From the NCBI GenBank assembly GCA_002293155.1, contig DBCQ01000036.1, positions 1 to 17,882 on the forward strand: 17,882 bases of DNA. Direction: 5' to 3'. Below the pieces are notes generated by a model. It worked only from the letters and a program-made list of their open reading frames with translations, was not told the origin of the DNA and searched no databases. How positions within the stretch are numbered: position 1 is the first letter of the stretch; each line of letters begins with the position of its first letter. This DNA comes from Burkholderiales bacterium UBA954 (lineage in GTDB: Bacteria; Pseudomonadota; Gammaproteobacteria; Burkholderiales; Burkholderiaceae_A). Positions 8,592-16,929 of this stretch are shown piece after piece. The translations under genes and the position numbers were made by a program.

Positions 8592-11546
8592 TCAGGCGGC
8601 GCGGGCTGATGAGTCTGAAGGCAGGGGCAGGATATCGTTGTCTAAATCGGAGCTTCGCAGGGGTTTGTCGAGCGCCTGCTTAAGATAAAGGGCTGTGTAG
8701 CCATTCGAAGACTGAGCCACCGATTCTGGTGTTCCGGTCGCGATAATGCGGCCACCACCGTCACCGCCTTCCGGACCCATATCGATGATCCAATCCGCAG
8801 TTTTGATGACATCTAGATTATGCTCGATGATCACAAGGGTGTTGCCTGCATCACGCAGTGCATGCAAGACATCCAACAGCAGCCTGATATCGTGGAAATG
8901 TAACCCTGTTGTGGGTTCATCGAGAATATACAACGTGCGACCGGTATCTCGTTTTGACAGTTCTTGGGATAATTTAACTCGTTGCGCCTCGCCCCCCGAC
9001 AGGGTTGTGGCGCTCTGGCCAAGACGCACATAACCAAGACCGACATCGATCAGCGTTTGTAGACGTCGCGAGACATTCGGCACTGCCCTGAAAAATTCCA
9101 TGGCCTGCTCAATAGTGAGGTCAAGTACTTCGGCGATATTCTTACTTCGGTAGCGCACATCCAGAGTCTCACGGTTGTACCTCAGCCCATGGCAGACGTC
9201 ACAGGGAACATAGACATCGGGTAGAAAATGCATCTCGACCTTTACGAGGCCGTCACCCTGGCAGGCTTCACAGCGCCCGCCTTTGACATTGAATGAGAAC
9301 CGGCCTGCATCATATCCACGCTCTCGCGCTGTCGAGGTTTGTGCAAATAGCTCACGAATCGGGGTAAATAATCCTGTGTAGGTAGCGGGATTACTGCGTG
9401 GAGTTCGGCCGATGGGGCTTTGGTCGACGTTGATCACTTTGTCGAAGTGCTCTAGGCCCTCTATGGCCTCATGGGCTGCGGGCTCTGTGTTGGATCCATA
9501 GATTTTTTTGGCTGCCGCAGCCACGAGGGTGTCGTTGATTAGTGTCGATTTACCGGAGCCTGATACTCCCGTGACACAGATCATGAGTCCGCAAGGGATC
9601 TCTACATCCACCTGTTTTAGGTTATTACCATGCGCTCCGATGAGTCGTAGCTTCTTCTCGGTGGGTAGTCGCCGTTTCTTCGGAATAGGGATGATCTGAC
9701 GGCCAGATAGATATTGGCCGGTTAGGGATTGTGGATGCGAAAGGATATCTTGTGGAAGTCCTTGGGCAACAATCTGTCCGCCGTGAACACCAGCGCCAGG
9801 GCCCATATCGATGACGTAGTCAGCATTTAAGATAGCGTCTTCGTCGTGCTCCACAACGATCACCGTGTTGCCTAGATCGCGGAGATCTTTTAGGGTTTGC
9901 AGCAGACGATCGTTATCGCGCTGGTGCAGGCCAATTGAGGGCTCATCGAGCACATACATCACACCCGAGAGGCCAGCGCCAATCTGACTCGCAAGCCGTA
10001 TTCGTTGGCCCTCGCCACCCGATAGCGTTGCTGCAGGCCGGTCTAAGGTAAGGTAATCCAAACCAACATTAATCAGAAAGCCGAGTCGTGCGGTGACCTC
10101 CGAGAGAATTTTTTCACCGATGGCCGCCTTCATGCCTGGCAGTACGAGTGCTAATAGACGGCTTTTGGCATCGTGGAGTGGCAGATGCATCAGACTCGGG
10201 AGGTCGATGTCGTGACCGGCTGTGCCGACGCGGACAAAGCGTGCTTCTCGTCGCAGTCGCGTTCCTTCGCAGGCGGGGCAGGGTTGTGTATTGCGGTAGC
10301 GGCCAAGCTCTTCGCGGACGGCCTGGGAATCTGTCTCTTCGTAGCGCCGCTGCATATTGGGCAGGATGCCCTCAAAGGCATGTTCTTTGATGATTACCTT
10401 GCCACGATCCCCGGGGTATCTCAGGGGAATCAGCTCACGGCCCGAGCCATGCAACAGGACTTGTTGAATCTCTTGCGAGAGGGATTCAAACGGCGTATCG
10501 AGATCAAATCCGTAGTGATCTGAAAGGCTTTGCAGGAGTTGGAAATAAAACGCGTTACGCCGATCCCAGCCCTTAATCGCACCTGAGGCCAAGCTGAGTT
10601 GGGGAAATTGGATAACGCGTTTCGCGTCAAAGAACTCGACTATCCCGAGCCCATCGCACTCGGTGCAGGCACCCGCGGGGCTATTGAATGAAAAGAGTTG
10701 GGGCTCGAGATCTTTTAGACTGAAGCCACATTCGGGGCACGCAAATTTTGTTGAAAATACGGATTCAGACTCGGGCAGCTCTAGGGTCTGATCCTCGCCA
10801 CTCCCCTCGGCTGGTTCGCAGATCAGGATGGCGCGGCCTTCGCCGAGTCGTAGAGCAGTCTCTAGGGATTCCGCAAGACGCTGGCTGGCATCGGGGCGGA
10901 TTTTTAGTCGATCAATGACGAGTTCAAGAGAGTGCTTTTGGTTTTTATTCAACGGACCAAGCTGATCAATATCTGCAAAAGTAGGGGGCTGATTCTCAGT
11001 CTGAATGCGAAGCCGAACAAAGCCCTGGGCACGAAGGTTGTTGATCAGATCAATGTGCTCGCCCTTGCGGTTAGTGAGAATGGGTGCCAACACGATCAGC
11101 TTGGAGTGCTCCGGCCAGCCTAAGATCTGATCAACCATCTGGGAAATTGTTTGTGATTCAAGGCGGTGTTGCGGATGATCCGGGCAGTGTGGAACCCCGG
11201 CCCGTGCAAACAAGAGCCGCAGATAGTCATGAATTTCAGTAACAGTGCCTACAGTGGATCTTGGGTTATGGCTCGTTGCTTTTTGTTCAATTGCAATAGC
11301 CGGTGAGAGCCCCTCAATCAGATCGACATCGGGCTTCTCCATAAGCTGCAGGAACTGTCGGGCATAGGCTGACAAGGATTCGACATAACGTCGTTGGCCT
11401 TCGGCATAAAGGGTATCGAAGGCAAGCGACGACTTTCCTGATCCGGATAGCCCCGTGATGACGACGAGCTGATGCCGAGGAAGATCGACATCAATGTTTT
11501 TTAAATTGTGGGTTCGGGCGCCACGCACCCGGATTGCATCGCGCAT
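8592..11546 (-). CDS. uvrA: Excinuclease ABC subunit A
   Basis: UvrA is the damage-recognition ATPase of nucleotide excision repair. It dimerises, loads UvrB on damaged DNA and leaves. The protein has 984 residues, slightly longer than the E. coli protein (940). The first ABC module has Walker A GLSGSGKS (32-39), zinc cysteines C270/C273/C294/C297, signature LSGGEGQ (508-514) and LDEPSIGL (533-540). The second has Walker A GVSGSGKS (660-667), zinc cysteines C759/C762/C782/C785, signature LSGGEAQ (849-855) and LDEPTTGL (875-882). Both modules look functional. The C-terminus carries about 25 polar residues beyond the usual end ([12 protein letters not shown] onward). It diverges from the MFS gene with 43 bp between starts. 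I see no strong Shine-Dalgarno and no convincing LexA box there. The start [15 protein letters not shown] matches the family's normal beginning. Confidence 0.97.
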   Translation of the reverse strand: MRDAIRVRGARTHNLKNIDVDLPRHQLVVITGLSGSGKSSLAFDTLYAEGQRRYVESLSAYARQFLQLMEKPDVDLIEGLSPAIAIEQKATSHNPRSTVGTVTEIHDYLRLLFARAGVPHCPDHPQHRLESQTISQMVDQILGWPEHSKLIVLAPILTNRKGEHIDLINNLRAQGFVRLRIQTENQPPTFADIDQLGPLNKNQKHSLELVIDRLKIRPDASQRLAESLETALRLGEGRAILICEPAEGSGEDQTLELPESESVFSTKFACPECGFSLKDLEPQLFSFNSPAGACTECDGLGIVEFFDAKRVIQFPQLSLASGAIKGWDRRNAFYFQLLQSLSDHYGFDLDTPFESLSQEIQQVLLHGSGRELIPLRYPGDRGKVIIKEHAFEGILPNMQRRYEETDSQAVREELGRYRNTQPCPACEGTRLRREARFVRVGTAGHDIDLPSLMHLPLHDAKSRLLALVLPGMKAAIGEKILSEVTARLGFLINVGLDYLTLDRPAATLSGGEGQRIRLASQIGAGLSGVMYVLDEPSIGLHQRDNDRLLQTLKDLRDLGNTVIVVEHDEDAILNADYVIDMGPGAGVHGGQIVAQGLPQDILSHPQSLTGQYLSGRQIIPIPKKRRLPTEKKLRLIGAHGNNLKQVDVEIPCGLMICVTGVSGSGKSTLINDTLVAAAAKKIYGSNTEPAAHEAIEGLEHFDKVINVDQSPIGRTPRSNPATYTGLFTPIRELFAQTSTARERGYDAGRFSFNVKGGRCEACQGDGLVKVEMHFLPDVYVPCDVCHGLRYNRETLDVRYRSKNIAEVLDLTIEQAMEFFRAVPNVSRRLQTLIDVGLGYVRLGQSATTLSGGEAQRVKLSQELSKRDTGRTLYILDEPTTGLHFHDIRLLLDVLHALRDAGNTLVIIEHNLDVIKTADWIIDMGPEGGDGGGRIIATGTPESVAQSSNGYTALYLKQALDKPLRSSDLDNDILPLPSDSSARAA

Positions 11547-11548
11547 TT

Positions 11549-11578
11549 TTTACATCGAGTTGGCCAATCGAATACTAT
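11549..11578 (+). promoter_or_regulatory. Possible sigma70 promoter for the MFS transporter gene
   Basis: In the 43-bp gap between the divergent uvrA and MFS starts there is TTTACA at 11549-11554 and TACTAT at 11573-11578, separated by 18 bp. These match the sigma70 consensus at 5/6 and 4/6 positions. Transcription would begin only a few bases before the MFS ATG at 11590, giving a very short or leaderless mRNA. On the opposite strand TATAGT (11579 down to 11574) could be a -10 element for uvrA, but no good -35 lies at the right distance. The two promoters would overlap. This is motif matching by eye only. Confidence 0.3.
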
Positions 11579-11589
11579 AACCGTCAGCA

Positions 11590-12795
11590 ATGACGAAAGC
11601 ATCCCAAAAAATACAGTTTACCCCTGAAGAGTGGCGTGCCTGCCTTGCGCTTTCTATGCTGTACGGCCTTCGAATGCTTGGCCTATTCTTGGTTTTCCCG
11701 ATCCTCGCAGCAGAGGCTCAGCATCTCGAGGGTGGTGGCGATCCACTCTGGGTCGGTATTGCGGTGGGCGTCTATGGCCTGACTCAGGCTTTATTTCAAA
11801 TTCCATTTGGTATTGCATCTGATCAATACGGCCGTCGCCGGGTGATCCTCGCCGGATTGACTGTGTTTGCATTTGGTAGTTTTGTCGCCGCCATGGCGAC
11901 ATCCATTGAATGGCTGTCAGTTGGTCGTGCACTTCAGGGTTCGGGGGCAATCTCCGCAGCGGTAACAGCGTTTCTGGCGGACTCTACTCGGGACGAGGTC
12001 CGTACTCGGGCGATGGCTTTGATTGGCGGCACGATTGGACTGACTTTCGCGTTGTCGTTGATCGTTGCACCCGCGCTTTCCGCCGTGGTTGGCATGGACG
12101 GTCTATTCTGGTTAACGGGGGCCCTGGTTGTTGCAGCGATGTGGCCTGTATCCCGGATGACAGAGCCGCCGCGTCGGCCAGCGACGGATTACTCGCTGCA
12201 GCAGGCCCGTAGGACTGTTTTGTCCAATGGGCAGTTGATGCGGTTGAATTTCGGAATATTCATGATTCATATGACGCAGACCGCAATTTTTGTAGTGATT
12301 CCATTGAGCCTCATCGAGCTAGATCTGGCCCTTGCTAGGCATTGGCAGTTGTATCTGCCGGTTGTACTGCTGTCGTTTGTCGCAATGCTTCCTCCGATTT
12401 TTTGGGCAGAGCGCACTGGGAGAAATAAACCCGCTTTTCTTGCGTCGATTGGTCTGATGGGTTTCGCGATCCTGGGATTCGCCTGGATTCCTCACGTACT
12501 CTGGATTTGGGCGGCCATTTTATTTTTATTTTTCACATCATTTAACCTGCTCGAAGCATTTCTACCCTCATGGGTATCCCGCGTTGCACCGCCGGCACAC
12601 CGGGGCCTGGCCTTGGGGATCTACAACACGACACAGTCCCTTGGCCTATTTACCGGAGGGCTGCTTGGAGGGGTGATGGTGAAGTCGTTCGGGGAACAGG
12701 CCGTCTACTGGGCCTGCACCAGCATGATCATCGTTTGGGGCATCATCTCGTTTGGATTAAAAGAGATTGGTCCGCGGCGTCCCCCGGTGGGCTAG
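11590..12795 (+). CDS. MFS transporter (YajR-like, 12-TM drug:H+ antiporter type)
   Basis: This is an inner-membrane major facilitator superfamily transporter of 401 residues, with the hydrophobicity expected for 12 membrane helices. Helix 1 starts near residue 17 (ACLALSMLYGLRMLGLFLVF). The signature loop after helix 2 is GIASDQYGRRRV (74-85, motif A, with D78 and the RRR patch). RALQGSGA at 113-120 matches the proton-antiporter motif in helix 4. This suggests a proton-coupled efflux protein. The substrate cannot be read from the sequence. It resembles the YajR group by memory but lacks the C-terminal cytoplasmic YAM domain found in the longer E. coli YajR, ending soon after the last helix. 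It lies between uvrA and ssb, a position I recall as common in related genomes. No Shine-Dalgarno is evident before ATG 11590. Confidence 0.88.
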   Translation: MTKASQKIQFTPEEWRACLALSMLYGLRMLGLFLVFPILAAEAQHLEGGGDPLWVGIAVGVYGLTQALFQIPFGIASDQYGRRRVILAGLTVFAFGSFVAAMATSIEWLSVGRALQGSGAISAAVTAFLADSTRDEVRTRAMALIGGTIGLTFALSLIVAPALSAVVGMDGLFWLTGALVVAAMWPVSRMTEPPRRPATDYSLQQARRTVLSNGQLMRLNFGIFMIHMTQTAIFVVIPLSLIELDLALARHWQLYLPVVLLSFVAMLPPIFWAERTGRNKPAFLASIGLMGFAILGFAWIPHVLWIWAAILFLFFTSFNLLEAFLPSWVSRVAPPAHRGLALGIYNTTQSLGLFTGGLLGGVMVKSFGEQAVYWACTSMIIVWGIISFGLKEIGPRRPPVG

Positions 12796-12927
12796 TCGAT
12801 TCGCCTCCCGGCCCCTTCTCTTGAGGCCTAGTTCAGAGGATTAACCCGAATGTGGGATAGTCACGGGTAACGAGTCGTCCCATGCTTTAAGGGGTCCCGA
12901 TCCCGGGCATTTTTTAGGAGAAAACAG
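12796..12927 (+). promoter_or_regulatory. Intergenic leader of ssb with strong ribosome binding site
   Basis: This 132-bp gap is the longest non-coding stretch in the window. The clear element is a Shine-Dalgarno AGGAG at 12916-12920, 7 nt before the ssb ATG, preceded by a T-run. A weak extended -10 (TGCTTTAAG, 12883-12891) might drive ssb, but it has no good -35 partner. A 5-bp inverted repeat (TGGGA near 12852 with TCCCA at 12878-12882) and a CCCGGG palindrome near 12903 do not form a convincing terminator for the MFS gene. No LexA box is visible. Confidence 0.4.
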
Positions 12928-13371
12928 ATGTTAATGGTTGGCGTTGCAAGAGTTGGAAATGAGCCTGTGGCTCGCTATACCCCGGATGGCAAGGCAGTCA
13001 TGGATATCTCCTTGGCCTTTGATTATGGGCGCAAAGGGAGCGATGGTCGCAGGCCGACCCAGTGGGTCAATGCGGCGATGTGGGGGGACCGGGTGGAGCG
13101 TTTACAGCCCTACCTCTCAAAAGGTTCACAGGTCTTCGTCACGCTATCCGAACCCCATATCGAGACCTATGAAAAGAAGGATGGCTCAGGGCAGGGGTTT
13201 TCGATGCGGGCCCGCGTAACCGAGCTGGAGTTTGTTGGAGGCCGCAGGGATGAGGCTGCCAACACAGAGGATTCCTCCGGCGCTGCCCCTGCGGCGAAAA
13301 CGGTGGCATCGGGAAAGCCGGCAGGAAAGGCCGCCGGGTTTGACGAACTCGACGATGACATCCCCTTTTAA
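12928..13371 (+). CDS. ssb: Single-stranded DNA-binding protein, atypical OB fold
   Basis: SSB coats single-stranded DNA during replication and repair and recruits partners through its C-terminal tip. The protein has 147 residues: an OB fold (about 1-105), a linker rich in Ala, Lys and Gly (about 106-136), and the acidic tip FDELDDDIPF (138-147), which matches the canonical SSB partner-binding peptide. RYTPDGKAV (16-24) and YLSKGSQVFV (62-71) are recognisable SSB motifs. Other parts differ from the usual chromosomal proteobacterial SSB: the VNKVILIGNLG opening is reduced to MLMVGVARVG, and the EWHR segment is replaced by QWVNAAMWG (45-53). It looks closer to SSBs I remember from phages and plasmids of beta- and gammaproteobacteria. 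AGGAG 7 nt upstream fixes the start. It follows the MFS gene near uvrA, the classical uvrA-ssb neighbourhood. It could be the main SSB or a second copy. Confidence 0.9.
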   Translation: MLMVGVARVGNEPVARYTPDGKAVMDISLAFDYGRKGSDGRRPTQWVNAAMWGDRVERLQPYLSKGSQVFVTLSEPHIETYEKKDGSGQGFSMRARVTELEFVGGRRDEAANTEDSSGAAPAAKTVASGKPAGKAAGFDELDDDIPF

Positions 13372-13403
13372 GGGGCGTTAACAGGTAAAATTTCTTGTCC
13401 GAT

Positions 13404-13432
13404 CGCGCCGCTCTTGCGGCGCGCGTCTTTTA
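13404..13432 (+). terminator. Probable rho-independent terminator or attenuator after ssb
   Basis: A perfect 8-bp GC-only stem (CGCGCCGC at 13404-13411 with GCGGCGCG at 13416-13423) closes a TCTT loop. It is followed by CGTCTTTTA, a short, imperfect T-tract. It lies 32 bp after the ssb stop and 17 bp before the ATG of the next gene, so it could end ssb transcription or attenuate readthrough into the zinc-ribbon/aspS run. A smaller hairpin (CCCCT-TTTA-AGGGG, 13362-13375) spans the ssb stop codon just upstream. The weak T-tract keeps this uncertain. Confidence 0.5.
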
Positions 13433-13448
13433 TACAAGAAGGAAAACC

Positions 13449-13814
13449 ATGCCGATCTACGCCTATCGTTGTGAGGGGTGCGGGTTTCAGAAAGACGCCC
13501 TTCAGAAACTCTCCGACCCGCCGCTCCTTGACTGCCCGCAATGTGACCAGCCAAGGCTTGTCAAGCAGGTCACTGCCGCAGGATTTGCCCTCAAGGGAAC
13601 GGGTTGGTACGCGACGGATTTTCGTGACCAAGGCAAAAAGCCAACAGCGCCTGCTGCAAATTCAGAAGGCACCGCCCCCACGGTCAGCCAAGAATCTTCA
13701 ACAGGTGCAGCGTCCGAGGCGACAGGATCCACACCGGTAACTCCGAGCCCAGTCCCAGCCCCCAGCACGGGGGCGGCGGCGGGAGTGACTTCTGCACCCT
13801 CAAATGCATCCTAG
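13449..13814 (+). CDS. FmdB-family zinc ribbon protein
   Basis: This small protein of 121 residues has an N-terminal FmdB/CxxC_CxxC_SSSS zinc ribbon: MPIYAYRCEGCG opening with C8/C11 and C29/C32 as the predicted zinc ligands, and the usual FALKGTGWYATDF segment (46-58). The family's molecular function is not established. A regulatory role was proposed for the founding member. Residues about 62-121 form a low-complexity Pro/Ala/Ser/Thr/Gly tail that is probably disordered. AAGGA about 5 nt upstream supports ATG 13449. An in-frame TTG at 13395 would place the terminator-like hairpin inside the coding region and is rejected. The gene begins a tightly packed run through the DUF502 gene and aspS, an order I recall in betaproteobacteria. 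Confidence 0.88.
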   Translation: MPIYAYRCEGCGFQKDALQKLSDPPLLDCPQCDQPRLVKQVTAAGFALKGTGWYATDFRDQGKKPTAPAANSEGTAPTVSQESSTGAASEATGSTPVTPSPVPAPSTGAAAGVTSAPSNAS

Positions 13815-14442
13815 ACCAATGGCAATGCAGACCCACTTCAAGCGTTATTTCCTAGCCGGCCTGATTTTATGGGCGCCTCTATCGATCACGATCTGGGTGA
13901 TCACCTGGGTATTCGATTTGCTGGACAGCGTGCTGCCCGTCGCCCTCCGATCTGAGGTTCTTTTTGGTGTCCATATTCCTGGATTCGGTGTGTTAGTCGT
14001 TGTGTTGTTTATCCTTGTCACCGGCTTTCTTGCGGCAAACCTGATCGGGCAGAAGCTTGTTGACCTCTGGGAGGGCTTAATGCGCCGAATCCCATTGGTC
14101 AGATCAATCTACTCATCAGTAAAGCAGGTGAGTGACACGATTCTTGCGCCCAATGGTCAGGCTTTTCGCCAGGCGGTCTTGGTGCAGTATCCCCGTCACG
14201 GTGCCTGGACAATCGCTTTCCTTACGGGGTCGCCGGCTCCCGATGTGGCGACACTGCTGCCGACCGAATGCGTATCGGTCTATGTTCCGACAACGCCCAA
14301 CCCGACCTCTGGGTTTTTTTTGATGATGCCCAAGACAGAAGTCATTGAGCTTTCAATCGGTGTCGATGCCGCATTGAAGTACGTTGTCAGTATGGGTACG
14401 GTTCCGCCACAGGCCACGAAACAGAAGCCCCCGAACAATTAA
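13804..14442 (+). CDS. DUF502 family membrane protein
   Basis: This is an inner-membrane protein of the DUF502 family (about 212 residues from ATG 13804). Two hydrophobic segments are visible near the N-terminus: one beginning at YFLAGLILWAPLSITIWVI and one at GFGVLVVVLFILVTGFLAAN. The conserved family block follows, with RIPLVRSIYSSVKQ and later PTTPNPTSGFF. The biochemical role of the family is unknown to me. The start is uncertain. ATG 13804 overlaps the end of the zinc-ribbon gene by 11 nt. ATG 13819 (4 nt after that gene's stop) and ATG 13825 are equally reasonable, and most relatives begin only a few residues before the KRYFL-like segment. No clear Shine-Dalgarno separates these options. 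It lies 46 bp before aspS. Confidence 0.85.
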   Translation: MHPRPMAMQTHFKRYFLAGLILWAPLSITIWVITWVFDLLDSVLPVALRSEVLFGVHIPGFGVLVVVLFILVTGFLAANLIGQKLVDLWEGLMRRIPLVRSIYSSVKQVSDTILAPNGQAFRQAVLVQYPRHGAWTIAFLTGSPAPDVATLLPTECVSVYVPTTPNPTSGFFLMMPKTEVIELSIGVDAALKYVVSMGTVPPQATKQKPPNN

Positions 14443-14488
14443 TCTCTTCTGAAACTCACTCTAATCACTGACTGATTTAGGAAATCTT

Positions 14489-16285
14489 ATGCGCACTCAT
14501 TACGCTGGCTCAGTCTGTACTGAGCAACTGGGTCAAACGGTATCTCTGTGTGGATGGGTGCATCGTCGACGGGATCATGGCGGGGTAATTTTTATTGACC
14601 TCCGTGATCGGGAGGGGCTCGCTCAAGTCGTCTGTGACCCTGACCGTTTGGAAATGTTTAAGTCGGCCGAGACCCTGCGCAATGAATTCTGTATTCAGAT
14701 TCAGGGCTTGGTTCGCAAGCGGCCAGAAGGCACTCTTAACCCCAACCTAAAGAGTGGCGAGATAGAGATCCTCTGCCACCAGATTACCATCCTGAATCCC
14801 TCGATCACACCACCGTTCCAGCTCGATGACGAGAACCTCTCAGAGACAACGCGGCTCACCCACCGGGTTTTAGACCTGCGTCGACCCTTTATGCAGAAGA
14901 ATTTAATGCTGCGCTATCGCGTAGCGATGGAGGTCAGGCGCTATCTCGATGCCGAGGGTTTTGTCGACATCGAAACTCCGATGCTCACCAAGTCAACGCC
15001 AGAAGGCGCACGGGATTACCTGGTGCCGTCTCGGGTCAATGCAGGCCATTTTTTTGCGCTACCCCAATCCCCACAATTATTCAAGCAGCTCTTGATGGTC
15101 TCGGGGTTTGATCGGTACTACCAGATCACGAAATGTTTCCGTGACGAGGATCTGCGTGCAGACCGCCAGCCAGAATTCACTCAAATCGATTGTGAGACCT
15201 CTTTTCTTGATGAGCAACAGATTCGTGACTTGTTTGAAAAAATGATTCGTCATGTATTTCTTAATACGATTCAAATTGCATTGCCCCCATCATTCCCCGT
15301 GATGACCTACAGCGAGGCCATGCTGCGGTTTGGGTCCGATAAGCCCGATCTGCGTATTGCCCTTGAGCTGACCGAGTTAACAGATGCAATGAAGACTGTA
15401 GATTTCAAAGTCTTTTCGGATCCGGCCAATAGCCCGAAGGGCCGCGTCGTTGGCCTCCGTGTGCCGGGCGGTGCTGCGATCAGCCGGGGAGAGATCGACT
15501 CCTACACGGAGTTTGTGAAGATCTATGGTGCCAAGGGGCTTGCCTGGATTAAGGTCAATGAACGGGCAAAGGGGCGCGATGGTTTGCAGTCGCCGATTGT
15601 GAAGAATCTTCATGATGCGGCGGTAGCGGCGATTCTTGAGCGTTCGGGCGCGCAAGATGGTGATCTGATCTTTTTTGGCGCCGATACGGCCAAGGTCGTT
15701 AACGATGCAATTGGGGCACTGCGCTTAAAAGTTGGCCATAGTGAGTTTGCAAAGCAAAATCACTTGTTCGAGGCGGGCTGGAAGCCCCTCTGGGTCATTG
15801 ATTTTCCGATGTTTGAGCACGACGAGGAGGATAATCGGTGGGTCGCGGTTCATCATCCCTTTACGGCACCGAAAGATGGGCACGAACATCTTATGAATAC
15901 CGATCCTGGTCAGTGTGTTGCAAAGGCCTATGATCTTGTGCTCAATGGATGGGAGCTGGGTGGCGGGTCAGTCAGGATTCATCGTGAGGAGGTCCAGAGC
16001 ACCGTCTTTCGTGCCTTGAAGATTGGACCTGAAGAGGCGGCTGCAAAATTTGGATTCTTACTCGATGCTCTGCAGTACGGCGCCCCTCCGCACGGGGGGA
16101 TCGCTTTCGGTCTTGATCGGATTGTCACTCTAATGTCGGGGGCAGAAAGTATCCGGGATGTTATTGCTTTCCCAAAGACTCAGCGCGCTCAGTGTCTGTT
16201 GACGCAAGCCCCATCTGCGGTCGATGACAAGCAGCTTCGCGAACTCCATATTCGTCTTCGCGAAGCGCCGAAAATCGCAGTCTGA
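14489..16285 (+). CDS. aspS: Aspartate--tRNA ligase, probably non-discriminating (Asp/Asn)
   Basis: This class IIb synthetase charges tRNA-Asp with aspartate in the cytoplasm. It has 598 residues, the normal bacterial length including the GAD insertion domain. The N-terminal OB-fold anticodon-binding domain covers about 1-105. Motif 2 is [18 protein letters not shown] (217-234) and motif 3 is [10 protein letters not shown] (536-545) with R544. H30 in [10 protein letters not shown] and G81 in [10 protein letters not shown] match the residues I recall as typical of the non-discriminating enzyme in Pseudomonas aeruginosa. The discriminating E. coli enzyme has Leu and Lys there. If so, this enzyme also makes Asp-tRNA-Asn, which a GatCAB amidotransferase elsewhere would convert to Asn-tRNA-Asn. 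TAGGA about 6 nt upstream supports ATG 14489. The next gene starts 5 nt after the stop. Confidence 0.96.
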   Translation: MRTHYAGSVCTEQLGQTVSLCGWVHRRRDHGGVIFIDLRDREGLAQVVCDPDRLEMFKSAETLRNEFCIQIQGLVRKRPEGTLNPNLKSGEIEILCHQITILNPSITPPFQLDDENLSETTRLTHRVLDLRRPFMQKNLMLRYRVAMEVRRYLDAEGFVDIETPMLTKSTPEGARDYLVPSRVNAGHFFALPQSPQLFKQLLMVSGFDRYYQITKCFRDEDLRADRQPEFTQIDCETSFLDEQQIRDLFEKMIRHVFLNTIQIALPPSFPVMTYSEAMLRFGSDKPDLRIALELTELTDAMKTVDFKVFSDPANSPKGRVVGLRVPGGAAISRGEIDSYTEFVKIYGAKGLAWIKVNERAKGRDGLQSPIVKNLHDAAVAAILERSGAQDGDLIFFGADTAKVVNDAIGALRLKVGHSEFAKQNHLFEAGWKPLWVIDFPMFEHDEEDNRWVAVHHPFTAPKDGHEHLMNTDPGQCVAKAYDLVLNGWELGGGSVRIHREEVQSTVFRALKIGPEEAAAKFGFLLDALQYGAPPHGGIAFGLDRIVTLMSGAESIRDVIAFPKTQRAQCLLTQAPSAVDDKQLRELHIRLREAPKIAV

Positions 16286-16290
16286 GTCCG

Positions 16291-16896
16291 ATGATTGCAG
16301 CCCTCGTTTATGCCGCGTTAGCGGTGGCGATCGGTTCTGCACTCGGGCTGATGCGCGGTCCGGCGGCGATTATGGCGAACCCTGCATTTCTTCTGCTGAC
16401 TTACGGGTTTGTCGTACTCATCATTTTTTTAGTTCGTCGATTCTATGGCTTTCCGCGGATCCGAGAGCTCGCCCGATCGCGGCAATGGCTGACTGCCTTT
16501 GGTATCGCCATCAGTACGAGCGTGGTCGTAGCCCTCTCGGAGTTCACGCTCTTATGGGCGATGCCCTCCACTGGAGCTTGGGTGGCGGGAATGACACTGG
16601 GCCTCGTCTTGGTTGGCGCCTGGATTGAACGGGACGCAAGCCTACCAGGCGCTAAAATCGCCGTCTTATTGCTCTATGTCGCCTCTTCGCTAACGGCAAT
16701 CTCAACCTTATTGACAAACCTTCCGCCTGCAAGTTTCTGGGTGGTCAGTGCGATTATTCCCGCCTGGCAGGCAAGGCGACTCGTTGGCCGAGGAGAACTG
16801 GAAGCCTCCTTTCGAATGCTCAACGCATCGACGCGTCTTTTCGTTGCGGTTCTTGTCGTCGCGCTCTGGCTTCCGGCTCTACTGCTTTACCGTTAG
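16291..16896 (+). CDS. Small multi-pass membrane protein of unknown family
   Basis: I do not recognise this 201-residue protein with confidence. It is strongly hydrophobic, with about six or seven predicted membrane segments: roughly 3-20, 31-49, 66-90, 95-112, 121-142, 147-159 and 181-199. Short charged loops lie between them (RRFYGFPRIRELARSRQ near 49-65, and WQARRLVGRGELEASFR at 159-175). The last part, with LNASTRLF before the final helix, vaguely recalls the C-terminal end of UbiA/MenA-type prenyltransferases. However, no NDxxD/DxxxD catalytic motif is present and the protein is too short for that family. The ATG lies 5 nt after the aspS stop, and nudB starts 33 nt after its own stop, so it is almost certainly expressed with them. 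The good frame, normal codon use and lack of overlap with other coding support a real gene. Confidence 0.8.
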   Translation: MIAALVYAALAVAIGSALGLMRGPAAIMANPAFLLLTYGFVVLIIFLVRRFYGFPRIRELARSRQWLTAFGIAISTSVVVALSEFTLLWAMPSTGAWVAGMTLGLVLVGAWIERDASLPGAKIAVLLLYVASSLTAISTLLTNLPPASFWVVSAIIPAWQARRLVGRGELEASFRMLNASTRLFVAVLVVALWLPALLLYR

Positions 16897-16929
16897 AAGC
16901 CGAGAAATGCCTTCCCCGAGACGATCCTA

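Noticed and set aside
11593..11615. LexA half-site (CTGT on the minus strand, in the start of the MFS gene)
   Set aside because: Only one half is present. The required ACAG partner 8 bp away is missing.
12891..12915. GC-rich stretch with T-run before ssb as an MFS gene terminator
   Set aside because: The best stem is only about 3 bp apart from a CCCGGG palindrome, so no stable hairpin precedes the T-run.
13395..13448. TTG 13395 as start of the FmdB-type gene
   Set aside because: It would translate the hairpin region. FmdB proteins begin at MPIYAYRC, and AAGGA precedes ATG 13449.
14314..14321. Run of eight T in the DUF502 gene as a possible phase-variation tract
   Set aside because: It encodes the conserved GFF segment of the family and the frame is intact. 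Eight Ts alone do not show slippage.
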